Assembly (NCBI RefSeq): GCF_001570565.1
Contig: NZ_BBXE01000023.1
Span: 124,001 to 188,000 of the forward strand
Direction: 5' to 3'
DNA from: Herbidospora yilanensis
Lineage (GTDB): Bacteria > Actinomycetota > Actinomycetes > Streptosporangiales > Streptosporangiaceae
DNA length: 64,000 bases
In this document: positions 1 to 10,331 of the stretch, piece by piece
Position numbering within the stretch: position 1 is the first letter of the stretch
Layout of the letters: each line of letters begins with the position of its first letter
Made by a program: the position numbers and the translations under genes
Notes under the pieces: generated by a model
Seen by the model: only the letters and a program-made list of their open reading frames with translations
What the model was told of the DNA's origin: nothing
Database searches by the model: none

Positions 1-257
1 ACCTGCGAACGGACCGCCGAGGTGTTGGTCGTGGTGAACCAGCGGCCCTGCGGCACGGCCGCGATGCGGTCGCGGATCACGGCGGTCTTCGAGTCGTTCG
101 GGTTGGCGGCCACCCAGCGGGCGGCGCCGGTGTCGGGGTCGACCCAGAACACCGAGTCCGCGGCGTTGGCGGCCGACGTGCTGAGAACGGCGGTGCCCAC
201 CCCCAGGGCGATGACGGCGGCGGCGAATGCGGCCGTCAGAGTCCTTCTTCGAAACAT
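1..257 (-). CDS. Secreted glycoside hydrolase family 6 cellulase (N-terminal part)
   Basis: Only the first 85 codons lie in the window; the gene runs off the left edge. The ATG at 257 (minus strand) opens a typical Sec signal peptide: MFRRR, a hydrophobic Ala/Val/Leu stretch, then an AxA site near residue 33. The mature start reads DSVFWVDPDTGAARWVAAN and continues with NDSKTAVIRDRIAAVPQGRWF. This is the usual beginning of actinobacterial GH6 endoglucanases and cellobiohydrolases, which hydrolyse beta-1,4-glucan outside the cell. Family knowledge supports the call, but the catalytic Asp residues are not visible. A cellulose-utilisation operator lies directly upstream, which fits cellobiose-induced expression. 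Confidence 0.8.
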   Translation of the reverse strand, partial: MFRRRTLTAAFAAAVIALGVGTAVLSTSAANAADSVFWVDPDTGAARWVAANPNDSKTAVIRDRIAAVPQGRWFTTTNTSAVRSQ

Positions 258-277
258 GAGATACTCCGTCCCAGAAT

Positions 278-293
278 GTGGGAGCGCTCCCAC
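278..293. promoter_or_regulatory. CebR-type operator
   Basis: A perfect 16-bp palindrome, GTGGGAGCGCTCCCAC, whose 14-bp core TGGGAGCGCTCCCA is identical to the box bound by the cellobiose-responsive LacI-family repressor CebR in Streptomyces. It sits 21 to 36 bp upstream of the GH6 start codon, where it would block the promoter. No cebR gene is visible in the window. Confidence 0.8.
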
Positions 294-544
294 CAGGTTG
301 CGGCGATCTAATCACCAGTTGGCGGGCACCTGAAGGCCCAGGCCGAATAAGGCGGGGTTCCCAACGTGAAACACCCAGGCAACGCGGTGGAAACGGCTAT
401 CCGGGCATCTGAAACTTTCAGTGCGAACGTGCTAGATCAATCCATCGCACGAAATATCCCGTAACGCAACGTGCCCAAGCGGTTTCGCGAAGTGGCCCGT
501 AGGCCGTACCCTCCCATAGTGACCTCTTGGGGGGTTTCTCAACG

Positions 545-2662
545 ATGACTGCAATTGCGCGCCATCTCATGCCATGTCCTGAGATCGGTGACTCGACCGG
601 ACCTATTGACCGCGCCCCCGCGCCGCCCGACACTCGGGACGCCGGGCCGCGGCCCGGCTCGCCCCTGTGGATCTACTTCGCGTCGATCATCACGATCGGG
701 TTCACCGCCCTCGTCGTCGCGACCGTCCGGCTCGGCGGCCCCGAGCTGGGGCTGCTCGGCGCCGACCCGCTCTTCTGGGTGCTGGTCGTGCTCGTCTTCC
801 TGGGCGAACTCCGGCCCGTGATGGTGAGCTCGTCCGCCCTCGTCGGAGGCACCCCCACCTCGACGATGTTCACCTTCGCGGTGCTGATGCACTACGGGTT
901 GTCCGCCGCCGCGATCATGCAGGCCGTCGCGATGCTGGTCAGCGGGCTGGTGCACAGACGGGCCTGGCATCGCATCGCGTTCAACATCGCCCAGGTCACC
1001 CTCGCGTGCCTGGCCGCCGCCGTCACGTTCGGCATGTTCGGCGTGCACTCCCGGCCCATGAACACCTGGACGCCCACCGGTGCCGACATCCCGGCCATCG
1101 TGCTCGCCGGCCTGGCCTACTTCCTGGTCAGGGGCCTGCTGGTGTGCGGCGCGGTGGCGCTGCACGAGCGCAAGACCGTGCTCCGCGTGCTGAAGACCTC
1201 GCTCCTGCCGCAGGGCCTCGTCTACGGGGCGCTGCTGGGCCTCGCGCCGCTGGTCGTCGTGGTGATGGAGCACTCCGCCGGGCTGGTGCCGCTGTTCGTG
1301 GCGCCGCTCGCGGCCGTCTACTTCACCGCGACGCTCTCGATGCGCCGCGACCACCAGGCGATGCACGACGGCCTGACCGGCCTGCCCAACCGCAAACTGC
1401 TCATTCTCCGTACGGAGGAAGCGCTCGCCGAAGCCCGCCACGACGAGCGGGTGGGCCTGCTGCTGCTCGACCTCGACCGGTTCAAAGAGGTCAACGACAC
1501 CCTGGGACACCCGGTCGGCGACCTGCTGCTCAAGATCGTGGCCCATCGGCTGACCCACTCCGTCCGGCCCGGCGACGTCGTCGCGCGGCTCGGGGGCGAC
1601 GAGTTCGCCGTGCTGCTGCCGCAGATCCGCGACGCCCAGGCGGCCAAAGAGGTGGCCTCCCGCCTGCGGGTCGCGCTGACCGAACCGGTGCGGCTCGAAG
1701 GGATGACCTTCGACCTCGACGCGTCCATCGGCATCGCGCTCTACCCCGACCACGCGCCCGACTTCGAACTGCTGCTCCAGCGCTCCGACGTGGCGATGTA
1801 CATGGCCAAGGAGGCCCGCTCGGGCGTCGAGTTCTACGTCGCCGAACGCGACCGCAACTCCCCGGAGCGGCTCAGCCTGCTCGGCGACCTGCGCAGGGCC
1901 ATCGACGGGGCCGAACTCGACCTGCACTACCAGCCCAAGGTGGCCCTCCAGGACGGCAGCGTCGAAGGCGTCGAGGCACTGCTGCGCTGGTGGCATCCGG
2001 TCCGCGGCCCCGTCTCGCCCGGCGAGTTCATCCCGCTGGCCGAGCAGTCCTACCTGATGCGCGAGCTCACCCAGTACGTCATCGCCAAGGCCCTCGACCA
2101 GGCCGCCCGCTGGTGGCATTCGGGCCTGGAGGTGCCGATCTCGGTCAACGTGTCGGCCCGCGACCTGCTCGACTCGGGGCTGCCCGACCAGCTCTCGGCC
2201 GGTCTGGCCCACTACTCGCTGCCCGCGAACGCCATCCACCTGGAGGTCACCGAGCGCATCCTGATGACCGACCAGGCCTATTCGGCCGACACCATCCGCA
2301 CGCTGGCGACCCTGGGCGTGCCCCTCGCGCTCGACGACTTCGGCACGGGCTATTCGACCCTCGTACGGCTGCAGCGGCTCCAGGTCGACGAGGTCAAGAT
2401 CGACGCCTCGTTCGTCCGGAAACTGGGGGAGTCGGCCGACGACGAGCGGATCGTGCGCTCGATCATCGATCTGGTCCGTTCCCTCGGATTGCGTGCCGTG
2501 GCAGAAGGTGTGGAATCGGTCGACATCGCCGCGCAATTGCGGGGCATGGGGTGCCATGCCGGGCAAGGCTGGTGGCTCGCCGAGCCCATGCCGGCCGAGG
2601 AGGCCGCCGTGTGGTTGCGGTCGCGGCTGCGGCTGCCGATGGCCACGGTCAGGGTCGATTGA
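545..2662 (+). CDS. GGDEF-EAL cyclic-di-GMP turnover protein (RmdB-like)
   Basis: Predicted membrane protein that makes and/or breaks cyclic di-GMP. Residues about 45 to 265 form several hydrophobic helices. The GGDEF domain begins at HDGLTGLPNRK and has an intact RLGGDEF with an inhibitory-site RxxD (RPGD) five residues before it. The EAL domain has GVEALLRW, SVNVS, LEVTE, DDFGTGYS, VKIDASF, AEGVES and GQGWW, so its catalytic set looks complete. I chose ATG 545 because a G-rich Shine-Dalgarno (about 529-534) fits it; a TTG at 527 is an in-frame alternative. Its place just upstream of gatC matches Streptomyces RmdB (SCO5495, from memory), a developmental phosphodiesterase. Confidence 0.88.
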   Translation: MTAIARHLMPCPEIGDSTGPIDRAPAPPDTRDAGPRPGSPLWIYFASIITIGFTALVVATVRLGGPELGLLGADPLFWVLVVLVFLGELRPVMVSSSALVGGTPTSTMFTFAVLMHYGLSAAAIMQAVAMLVSGLVHRRAWHRIAFNIAQVTLACLAAAVTFGMFGVHSRPMNTWTPTGADIPAIVLAGLAYFLVRGLLVCGAVALHERKTVLRVLKTSLLPQGLVYGALLGLAPLVVVVMEHSAGLVPLFVAPLAAVYFTATLSMRRDHQAMHDGLTGLPNRKLLILRTEEALAEARHDERVGLLLLDLDRFKEVNDTLGHPVGDLLLKIVAHRLTHSVRPGDVVARLGGDEFAVLLPQIRDAQAAKEVASRLRVALTEPVRLEGMTFDLDASIGIALYPDHAPDFELLLQRSDVAMYMAKEARSGVEFYVAERDRNSPERLSLLGDLRRAIDGAELDLHYQPKVALQDGSVEGVEALLRWWHPVRGPVSPGEFIPLAEQSYLMRELTQYVIAKALDQAARWWHSGLEVPISVNVSARDLLDSGLPDQLSAGLAHYSLPANAIHLEVTERILMTDQAYSADTIRTLATLGVPLALDDFGTGYSTLVRLQRLQVDEVKIDASFVRKLGESADDERIVRSIIDLVRSLGLRAVAEGVESVDIAAQLRGMGCHAGQGWWLAEPMPAEEAAVWLRSRLRLPMATVRVD

Positions 2663-2738
2663 CCGCGTCGAGGAGGGGCGGCGGCTCGCCCTAGGATGAG
2701 GTGTCCACACTCCATCCAGGAATCGGGTTAAACGACTT

Positions 2739-3034
2739 ATGTCTGCCATAACCCGCGAAGAGGTCGCTCACCTCGCCCGGCTGTCCCGGCTGGCGCTGGC
2801 CGACGAGGAACTCGACCACTTCGCCGCCCAGCTCGACCAGATCGTCGGCGCGGTCGCCCGCGTCGCCGAGGTCGCGACCGCCGACATCCCGCCGTCGTCA
2901 CACGCGCTGCCGCTGACGAACGTGTTCCGGCCCGATGTCGTCGCGCCCAGCCTCACCCCCGAGCAGGCCCTTTCCGGCGCGCCCGCCGTCGAGGACGACC
3001 GCTTCCGCGTGCCCCGCATCCTCGGGGAGGAGGC

Positions 3035-3038
<4 letters not shown>
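2739..3038 (+). CDS. gatC: Asp-tRNA(Asn)/Glu-tRNA(Gln) amidotransferase subunit C
   Basis: 99 residues, the normal GatC length. The N-terminus [22 protein letters not shown] and the C-terminal [11 protein letters not shown] are family signatures. GatC is a small belt subunit that wraps GatA and GatB and stabilises the complex that converts mischarged Glu-tRNA(Gln) to Gln-tRNA(Gln). It overlaps gatA by 4 bp (GTGA), so the two are translationally coupled. A possible -10 (TAGGAT) lies at 2692. Confidence 0.96.
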
Positions 3039-4528
<1,490 letters not shown>

Positions 4529-4548
4529 AAACAGGGAAGGAGGGCGGC

Positions 4549-5781
4549 ATGATCACTCGCATCGAGATCGACGGCTTCAAGTCGTTCGAGAACTTCGCGC
4601 TGGATGTGCCGCCCTTCCTGGTCCTCATCGGCACCAACGCCAGCGGCAAGTCGAATCTCCTCGACGCGTTGACCTTCCTGTCGTGGGCTTTCGCCTTCGA
4701 TCTGGATGTCGCCGTCGATAATGTTCGCGGCGATGCCCGAAGCCTCTTTAGGCGCCGAGGTGACGGTTCGACGGTTGATCGGATTCGTTTCGCCCTAGAG
4801 GGCGAATTCTTCGGTTCGGAGGGCGACGAATACCGTCTCCGCGTCCGCTACGAGTTGGAACTGGTCTGGGGAGTCCGAGACGATCTTCTCGATGGGTTGG
4901 TGATCGCGAGCCACCGCATCGCCCCTGAACTGATTCCGTCGGAAGGGGAACCCAGCCGTCCAGGTTGGATGAGTTTGCCTGTCCAGGCCGGTGCGCAGGT
5001 CATTCCCTCGCAGAAGGGTCTGCGCGACAAAGCCGATCTGTTTCCGGCTCACGGCGAGGCGGAAGCCTCCATTGGTGCGTTCGCCCTGCGGCGCATCGAG
5101 GTCGAGCTTATGCGCATGCGTGTCCTCCATCTGGAAGCGGCGGCATTGCGGCAGGTCAGCAGAGTCGGCGATGCATCGAAACTCGACCCGACGGGACTTC
5201 GGCTGCCCAATTACCTTCGTCGTCTCGCCCGCAGGTCGGCATCGCCCGACCGGCCGAAAGGTGTCTTGAACGACATCACCATCGAACTCGGTGGATTGGT
5301 TCGGGAGGTCACAGGTTTCGACGTGGTGGTCGACGAAGCCCGGAGAGATGTGCGGATCGAATTCTCGTCTCCTTATCAGCAGGGGATAGCCGCCGAATCG
5401 GCGTCTGACGGAACTCTGCGGATTTTGGCGATGCTGGCCGCGATGCATGACGAGGGGCTTACCGCCGCCGAGGAGCCGGAGAACGGAGTGTTCCCCGAGC
5501 GGCTCCGTCAGTTGCTCGGGATCGCGCAGGAATTGGAGGGGGACCGGCAAGTCCTGTTCACCAGTCACTCTCCAGTGGTTCTCGATGCCGTCCCACGCGA
5601 GAACATCGCCTACTTCGACATGACCACGGTGATCGAGAACGGCAAGCCCAGCCGAGTCACCCGAGTCCGTCGTCTCCGCGACGAAGGCGGGCCCTCCTCC
5701 GTCGACGGCGAGCGGTGGGCCCGGGTCACCGACTCCGAACTCGATCGGTTCCGCGCCGGAATCGAGGAGCCGGTCGGGTGA
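4549..5781 (+). CDS. AAA/ABC-type ATPase (RecF/OLD-like, AAA_21) in the gat operon
   Basis: 410 residues from an ATG with a strong GGAAGGAGGG ribosome-binding site. Visible parts: N-terminal FKSFENF strand typical of RecF/SMC-like ATPases; Walker A GTNASGKSN at residues 28-36; an ABC-signature-like SDGTLRIL near 285; Walker B with double Glu (EEPENG) near 307; and a switch His in FTSHSPVVLD near 338. The central region (about 80-260) is helical and matches nothing I know by name. The next gene starts in its stop codon (GTGA), so the two should be co-translated. Codons end in A/T visibly more often than in gatA or gatB, suggesting acquisition. ATPases of this kind paired with a TOPRIM-like partner are known anti-phage modules (PARIS, OLD/Gabija); that role here is inferred. 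Confidence 0.8.
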   Translation: MITRIEIDGFKSFENFALDVPPFLVLIGTNASGKSNLLDALTFLSWAFAFDLDVAVDNVRGDARSLFRRRGDGSTVDRIRFALEGEFFGSEGDEYRLRVRYELELVWGVRDDLLDGLVIASHRIAPELIPSEGEPSRPGWMSLPVQAGAQVIPSQKGLRDKADLFPAHGEAEASIGAFALRRIEVELMRMRVLHLEAAALRQVSRVGDASKLDPTGLRLPNYLRRLARRSASPDRPKGVLNDITIELGGLVREVTGFDVVVDEARRDVRIEFSSPYQQGIAAESASDGTLRILAMLAAMHDEGLTAAEEPENGVFPERLRQLLGIAQELEGDRQVLFTSHSPVVLDAVPRENIAYFDMTTVIENGKPSRVTRVRRLRDEGGPSSVDGERWARVTDSELDRFRAGIEEPVG

Positions 5782-6416
5782 GAAGTGTGAGTTGCGTCCT
5801 CATCCGCGAAGGCCCCACCGACGACTGGTTCCTGCCGATCCTGCTGCGCCGCGCCCTGGAGACGATGGTCATCGAGAACTTCCCGTCCTGCCGGGAAGTG
5901 CAGGAGATCCGCAGTCTGCCGAGAGCGGGGAACCAGCATCCCGACTCGGTGCTGAAGGCACTCGACGCCGAGAGGGGCACCTTCGATGTGGTCCTCTACC
6001 ACCACGACGGCGCCCCTCCCGCGAAGTCGGAGGAGACCATCAGCCGTATGACCCAGGCGTGGGCGTCCGCGAAGTCGCCTGAGCCCATGGTCACGGTGGT
6101 CCCGATGAAGGAGACCGAAGCCTGGATCCTCGCCGACCAGGCGGCGGTCGCACGGGTCTTGTGCGTGCGGAAGTTCACCACGATCATCCCTGCCGGTCCC
6201 GCCGCAGAGGGGTGTCCCGACCCCAAGGCGACTCTGGCGGCGTTGTTGAAGAATGACGCTGGAATGAACCCCAGTAAGACCGGCGTTGTTCGCAATTTCT
6301 ACGTAACCATGGCCGAAGCTGCTGATATCGCCGTGCTGAAGAAGGTGCCGTCCTTCCAGCAGTGGTGGGCCGACATGATCAAAGCTCTGGAAGGACTGGG
6401 TTATCAGCATGGCTGA
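5778..6416 (+). CDS. DUF4276-like (TOPRIM-like) partner of the ATPase
   Basis: 212 residues from GTG 5778, which overlaps the ATPase stop. The N-terminus [20 protein letters not shown] has the EGxxD motif seen at the start of DUF4276 and TOPRIM-like proteins. It is followed by a strand ending in an acidic turn ([12 protein letters not shown], near residue 75) and by [14 protein letters not shown] (near 110), which matches the EaWlLAD motif of DUF4276. The family assignment is from motif memory, not a search. In related two-gene systems such a protein is the effector or nuclease regulated by the ATPase. Its stop overlaps the gatB start by 8 bp, tying it to an essential gene. No HNH, PD-(D/E)XK or HEPN motif is apparent. 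Confidence 0.65.
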   Translation: MRSVSCVLIREGPTDDWFLPILLRRALETMVIENFPSCREVQEIRSLPRAGNQHPDSVLKALDAERGTFDVVLYHHDGAPPAKSEETISRMTQAWASAKSPEPMVTVVPMKETEAWILADQAAVARVLCVRKFTTIIPAGPAAEGCPDPKATLAALLKNDAGMNPSKTGVVRNFYVTMAEAADIAVLKKVPSFQQWWADMIKALEGLGYQHG

Positions 6417-7917
6417 CACGCCGACACTCATGCCCTACGACGAGGCGTTGGAGAGGTTCGAGCCGGTGCTCGGCCTGGAGACCCACGTCGAACTCGGCAC
6501 CGACTCGAAGATGTTCTGCGGCTGCCCGACCACCTTCGGCGCCCCGCCGAACACACACGTCTGCCCGACGTGCCTGGCCTTCCCCGGCGCGCTGCCGGTC
6601 GCCAACGCGGTGGCGATCGAGTCGACGATCCGGATCGGCCTCGCGCTCAACTGTTCGATCGCCGAGTGGTGCAGGTTCGCCCGGAAGAACTACTTCTATC
6701 CGGACATGCCGAAGAACTACCAGATCAGCCAGTACGACGAGCCGCTCTGCTTCGACGGCCACCTCGACATCACCGTCGATGGGAAGACGGTCCGGATCGA
6801 GATCGAGCGGGTCCACCTCGAAGAGGACACCGGCAAGTCCACTCACGTCGGTGGCGCGACCGGACGCATCCACGGCGCCGACCACTCGATCGTCGACTAC
6901 AACCGGGCCGGCATCCCGCTGGTCGAGATCGTCACCAAGCCGATCGTGGGCGCCGACCGGCTCGCTCCTGAGGTCGCCCGCGCCTACGCCACCGAGCTGC
7001 GCGAGGTCATGCGGTCGCTGGGCGTCTCCGACGTCCGCATGGACCAGGGTTCGATGCGTTGCGACGTCAACGTCTCGCTGATGCCGCGGGGCTCCAGCGA
7101 GTGGGGCACGCGTACCGAGACCAAGAACGTCAACTCCTTCCGCAGCGTCGAGCGGTCGGTCCGCGGCGAGATCGAGCGGCAGGCCGCGATCCTGGCCGAG
7201 GGCGGCCGGATCATCCAGGAGACCCGCCACTTCCACGAGGACACCGGCCTGACCACGTCGGGCCGCTCGAAGGAAGAGGCGCAGGACTACCGCTACTTCC
7301 CCGAGCCCGACCTGGTCCCGATCGCGCCCGACCCGGCGTGGGTGGCCCGGCTCAAGGCCGAGCTGCCCGAGCTGCCGTCGGTGCGACGCGCTCGCCTCCA
7401 GGCGGAGTGGGGGGTCAGCGACCTCGACATGGCCGCGATGCACAACGCCGACGCGTTCGGCCTGGTCGAGGCGACCGTCGAGGCGGGCGCTCCGGCGGCC
7501 GACGCGCGCAAGTGGTGGATGGGCGAGCTGGCCCGCCGCGCCAACGAGAACGGCGTCGCGCTGGCCGAGTTGCCGATCTCCCCGGCGCAGGTCGCGCGGG
7601 TGACCGAACTGGTGAAGTCGGGCGCGCTGAACGACAAGCTGGCCCGCCAGGTCCTCGAAGGCGTGCTCGCCGGTGAGGGCTCGCCCGACGAGGTCGTCGA
7701 GTCGCGCGGCCTGAAGATCGTCAACGACGAGGGCGAACTGTCGGCCATCATCGACCAGGTCATCGCCGACAACGCCGACGCCGCCGACAAGATCCGCAGC
7801 GGCAAGATCGCCGCCGTCGGCGCCCTCGTGGGCGGGGTCATGAAGGCCAGCCGGGGCAAGGCCGACGCGGGCCGCGCCCGCGCGCTCATCTTCGAGAAGC
7901 TCGGCGTCAGCGAATAG
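6409..7917 (+). CDS. gatB: Asp-tRNA(Asn)/Glu-tRNA(Gln) amidotransferase subunit B
   Basis: 502 residues, full length. GatB phosphorylates and amidates the misacylated tRNA. Typical motifs are GLETHVEL near the N-terminus, the zinc-ligand cysteines MFCGC and CPTC, the LVEIVTKP motif, and the C-terminal YqeY-like tail with [11 protein letters not shown] and [16 protein letters not shown] 6409 lies inside the end of the upstream DUF4276-like gene (8-bp overlap), so gatB translation probably depends on coupling to that gene. Followed by a strong terminator. Confidence 0.97.
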   Translation: MADTPTLMPYDEALERFEPVLGLETHVELGTDSKMFCGCPTTFGAPPNTHVCPTCLAFPGALPVANAVAIESTIRIGLALNCSIAEWCRFARKNYFYPDMPKNYQISQYDEPLCFDGHLDITVDGKTVRIEIERVHLEEDTGKSTHVGGATGRIHGADHSIVDYNRAGIPLVEIVTKPIVGADRLAPEVARAYATELREVMRSLGVSDVRMDQGSMRCDVNVSLMPRGSSEWGTRTETKNVNSFRSVERSVRGEIERQAAILAEGGRIIQETRHFHEDTGLTTSGRSKEEAQDYRYFPEPDLVPIAPDPAWVARLKAELPELPSVRRARLQAEWGVSDLDMAAMHNADAFGLVEATVEAGAPAADARKWWMGELARRANENGVALAELPISPAQVARVTELVKSGALNDKLARQVLEGVLAGEGSPDEVVESRGLKIVNDEGELSAIIDQVIADNADAADKIRSGKIAAVGALVGGVMKASRGKADAGRARALIFEKLGVSE

Positions 7918-7920
7918 CTC

Positions 7921-7961
7921 GAAGTCGCCCGGGCCTGCCCAGGCCCGGGCACTTCTCTTTT
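7921..7961 (+). terminator. Rho-independent terminator after gatB
   Basis: An 11-bp perfect stem, GCCCGGGCCTG / CAGGCCCGGGC (7927-7937 with 7940-7950), extended by GAAGT/ACTTC with one bulged C. It is followed by TCTTTT and ends the gatCAB operon. Confidence 0.9.
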
Positions 7962-8054
7962 CCGCTACGGCTCCGCCCACCAAGGCCCCGCCCGCCGCCT
8001 CCGCCTCCCGCCGCGTCCGGCGCCCATCACCCGCTCCCGGATCCCGCCGCGACG
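7959..8054 (+). repeat. Dispersed GC-rich intergenic repeat, copy A
   Basis: About 96 bp beginning TTTCCGCTACGGCTCCGCCC and ending CCCGCCGCGACGG. It is close to identical to copy B at 35911-36007 and related to inverted copy C at 61430-61509; a short piece recurs at 18823. Each copy lies just 3' of a conserved gene or operon. No coding potential is evident. Confidence 0.75.
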
Positions 8055-8384
8055 GACCACCTCTGACGAAACGCCGCGGCCTTTGACACGCCCGCCAATA
8101 CTCGCCATATGACATAGCGCTAAAAAATCACCGCACAAATCCTTGATCTGTTTCATCCGCACTCATGCCCGTGCTGAATGTGCCATGACAGATCCCTGAC
8201 AGCCCCGTCCTCGTGGCACCTGGCTCTGTTATAAGAAGTCCGACGTCTCGCGCCAGAACGTCCTTCCACGGTCGCTTGACATGACCCCTGACAGGGCGAA
8301 CCTCATGTTTTCGCGACATATCCAGAAGAGGGTGCTTTAGGGTTAACTGAAGGGAGTTTCCCCTGAGCCGGAGGAGAGCAAGGC
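8055..8384. other. Intergenic region upstream of the VanW gene
   Basis: 330 bp without a convincing gene. It is less GC-rich than its surroundings. A TTGACA hexamer at 8276-8281 could be a -35 element, but no good -10 follows at the expected distance. CCCTGACAG occurs at about 8194 and again at about 8286. A GGAGGAG ribosome-binding site (8370-8376) precedes the next start. Nothing else stands out. Confidence 0.4.
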
Positions 8385-10331
8385 GTGCGGAACGCCGAAG
8401 CGTCCATCGACCCGCCGACGGATCCGTTCGGGACGGACTCTGAGGCGGTCTCCGCACGTAAACACCCGGTTCGCGCGGGCGGTTCGTTGCCCCCGGGCGT
8501 GACGTCCGACATCTTCGGCAGCGCCCCCCTCGTCAAGTCGCCGCCGTCCGACGCCTCGTTACCGCCGCCGGCCAAGGTCGAGGTCTGGCCGGTCGCCGCG
8601 CCGCGCAAGGTCACCATCGCGCCGCTGCCCGCCGAGGTCGAGGATCTGCCCGAGGAGGGGCCGGGGTTCCGCTGGGTGCGGCCCGCCCTGTTCGCCGTGG
8701 CGGGGCTCCTGGTCCTGCTGTACACCGTCCCCGCCTTCCTCATGGCCGGCAACGTCTATCCGGGCACGACCGTGCTCGGCGTCGACGTGGGCGGGCTGAA
8801 CGCCCGCGAGGCCGCCGACCGGCTGACCACGGGGCTGGTCAGCGCGGCCACGAACGCCATCGTGGTGCGCCACGGGACCAAGAGCGAGCGCATCAGCCCC
8901 GAGCGGAGCGGCCTGTCGATCGACATCCCGGCCACCGTGCGGGCCCTGCCCATGGGGTTCCCCAGTCCGGCCGACATCTGGCGGGCGATGACCAACGGGC
9001 GTGAGGTGACGCCGGTCGTCCGGGCCGACAGCGGACGGCTCGGCGAGGTCGTCTCCACCCAGGTGGCGCAGGCCATGGAACGGCCGATGGTCGAGGGCGA
9101 CGTCACCTTCGACGGCCTGCGGCCCCAGCCGGTCTACCCGAAGGAGGGGAGCACGCTCGACGTGCCCCGAGTGGTCGAGGCGGTGCGCGACGCCTACCTC
9201 AACCCCGACGTCATCGTCGACGTCAAGCCCGTCCAGGCCGCTCCGCGCGCCACGCGCGAGGGCGTGAACCGGGCGGTGGCCTGGGCGCGCAGGGCGGTCG
9301 CGGCGCCGGTCACGCTGACCTACGGGGGCGTCTCCCTGGAGCTCGCGCCGGTCGACATCGCGGCGGCGCTGAGCTTCGTGCCCGGCGAGACCGGCGGGCT
9401 GGAGGCCCGGTTCGACGCCGCCGTGGCGACGCGGGGCATGCGGTTCGTGCCCGTGCAGGAGGCGCCCCGCGACGCGACCTTCGTCATCGAGGGCGGGCGG
9501 CCCAAGCTGGTGCCCGGACGGCCCGGCATCGGGATCGACACCTCCAAACTGGGCGCCCAGATCATCGCCATCCTCGGCCGCCAGAGCAGCCGGACGGTGA
9601 CCGTGCCGATGACCCTGCTGAAGCCCGGCCTCGACGACAAGGAGGCCGCGGCGATCGGCATCGAGACCGAACTGGTCAGGGTCGACATGAGCTACAGCTG
9701 CTGCCAGCCCCGCGTGACCAACATCAAGGAGACCGCGCGGCGCGTCAACGGCCTGATCGTCCGGCCCGGCGAGACGTTCTCCCTGAACCAGGCGACCGGG
9801 CTCCGCGAGGGACGACCCGGATACGCAGGGCCCGCCGAGCCGGTCGAGATCCGCGGGGAGCAGGGCCGGGACGTGCCGGGGGTCTCGGTCGCCGGGACCG
9901 TCCTCTACAACGCGGCCCTCCGCGGCGGCCTCGACATCGTCGAGGCGGTGCCGCACGAGTCGTTCCTGCCGCCCTACCCGGCCGGGGTCGAGGTGGCCGT
10001 CTCCTACCCGGGGCCCGACCTGGTCTGGCGCAACAACACCGACTACGGGGTGCTGATCCAGGCCTCCGCCACCGACACGGTCATGACGGTGTCGTTGTGG
10101 GGGACCAAGACCTACGACGTCACGATCACCCAGAGCAGCCGCACCCGGTTCACCTCCACCCCGGCGCTCCAGGGCCCCGAGTCGGGCTGCGTGGCCTCGG
10201 TGGGCAGCGCCGGGTTCACGATCGTGACGACCCGCGAGCGGGTGCGTCTCGACGGCACCGCCGAGACGCCGGAGGACTGGAAGACGGTCTACCGGCCGCG
10301 CCCCGAGATCGTCTGCTCCGACGCCGACTAA
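8385..10331 (+). CDS. VanW-family membrane-anchored wall protein
   Basis: 648 residues from GTG 8385 (GGAGGAG site). A proline-rich cytoplasmic N-terminus of about 100 residues leads to one membrane helix (ALFAVAGLLVLLYTVPAFLM, near 105-125), then an extracellular part. That part has peptidoglycan-binding-4-type repeats beginning NVYPGTTVLGVDVGGLNAREAA and ends in a VanW domain (VNGLIVRPGETFSLNQATG, then SVAGTVLYNAALRGGLDIVE and YPAGVEVAVSYPG). These proteins are linked to peptidoglycan in Gram-positives; the biochemical role is unknown. No L,D-transpeptidase HxGT/SxGC motif is seen. Its TAA stop shares the CTAA tetranucleotide with the convergent gene. Confidence 0.85.
   Translation: MRNAEASIDPPTDPFGTDSEAVSARKHPVRAGGSLPPGVTSDIFGSAPLVKSPPSDASLPPPAKVEVWPVAAPRKVTIAPLPAEVEDLPEEGPGFRWVRPALFAVAGLLVLLYTVPAFLMAGNVYPGTTVLGVDVGGLNAREAADRLTTGLVSAATNAIVVRHGTKSERISPERSGLSIDIPATVRALPMGFPSPADIWRAMTNGREVTPVVRADSGRLGEVVSTQVAQAMERPMVEGDVTFDGLRPQPVYPKEGSTLDVPRVVEAVRDAYLNPDVIVDVKPVQAAPRATREGVNRAVAWARRAVAAPVTLTYGGVSLELAPVDIAAALSFVPGETGGLEARFDAAVATRGMRFVPVQEAPRDATFVIEGGRPKLVPGRPGIGIDTSKLGAQIIAILGRQSSRTVTVPMTLLKPGLDDKEAAAIGIETELVRVDMSYSCCQPRVTNIKETARRVNGLIVRPGETFSLNQATGLREGRPGYAGPAEPVEIRGEQGRDVPGVSVAGTVLYNAALRGGLDIVEAVPHESFLPPYPAGVEVAVSYPGPDLVWRNNTDYGVLIQASATDTVMTVSLWGTKTYDVTITQSSRTRFTSTPALQGPESGCVASVGSAGFTIVTTRERVRLDGTAETPEDWKTVYRPRPEIVCSDAD

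Noticed and set aside
22-333. Plus-strand open frame at the left edge
   Set aside because: It is antisense to a clear GH6 signal peptide and mature N-terminus on the minus strand, and runs through the CebR operator.
539-2749. 736-codon minus-strand frame opposite the GGDEF-EAL gene
   Set aside because: Composition is His/Gly/Arg/Asp-rich nonsense typical of antisense frames in high-GC DNA; the plus strand has intact domains.
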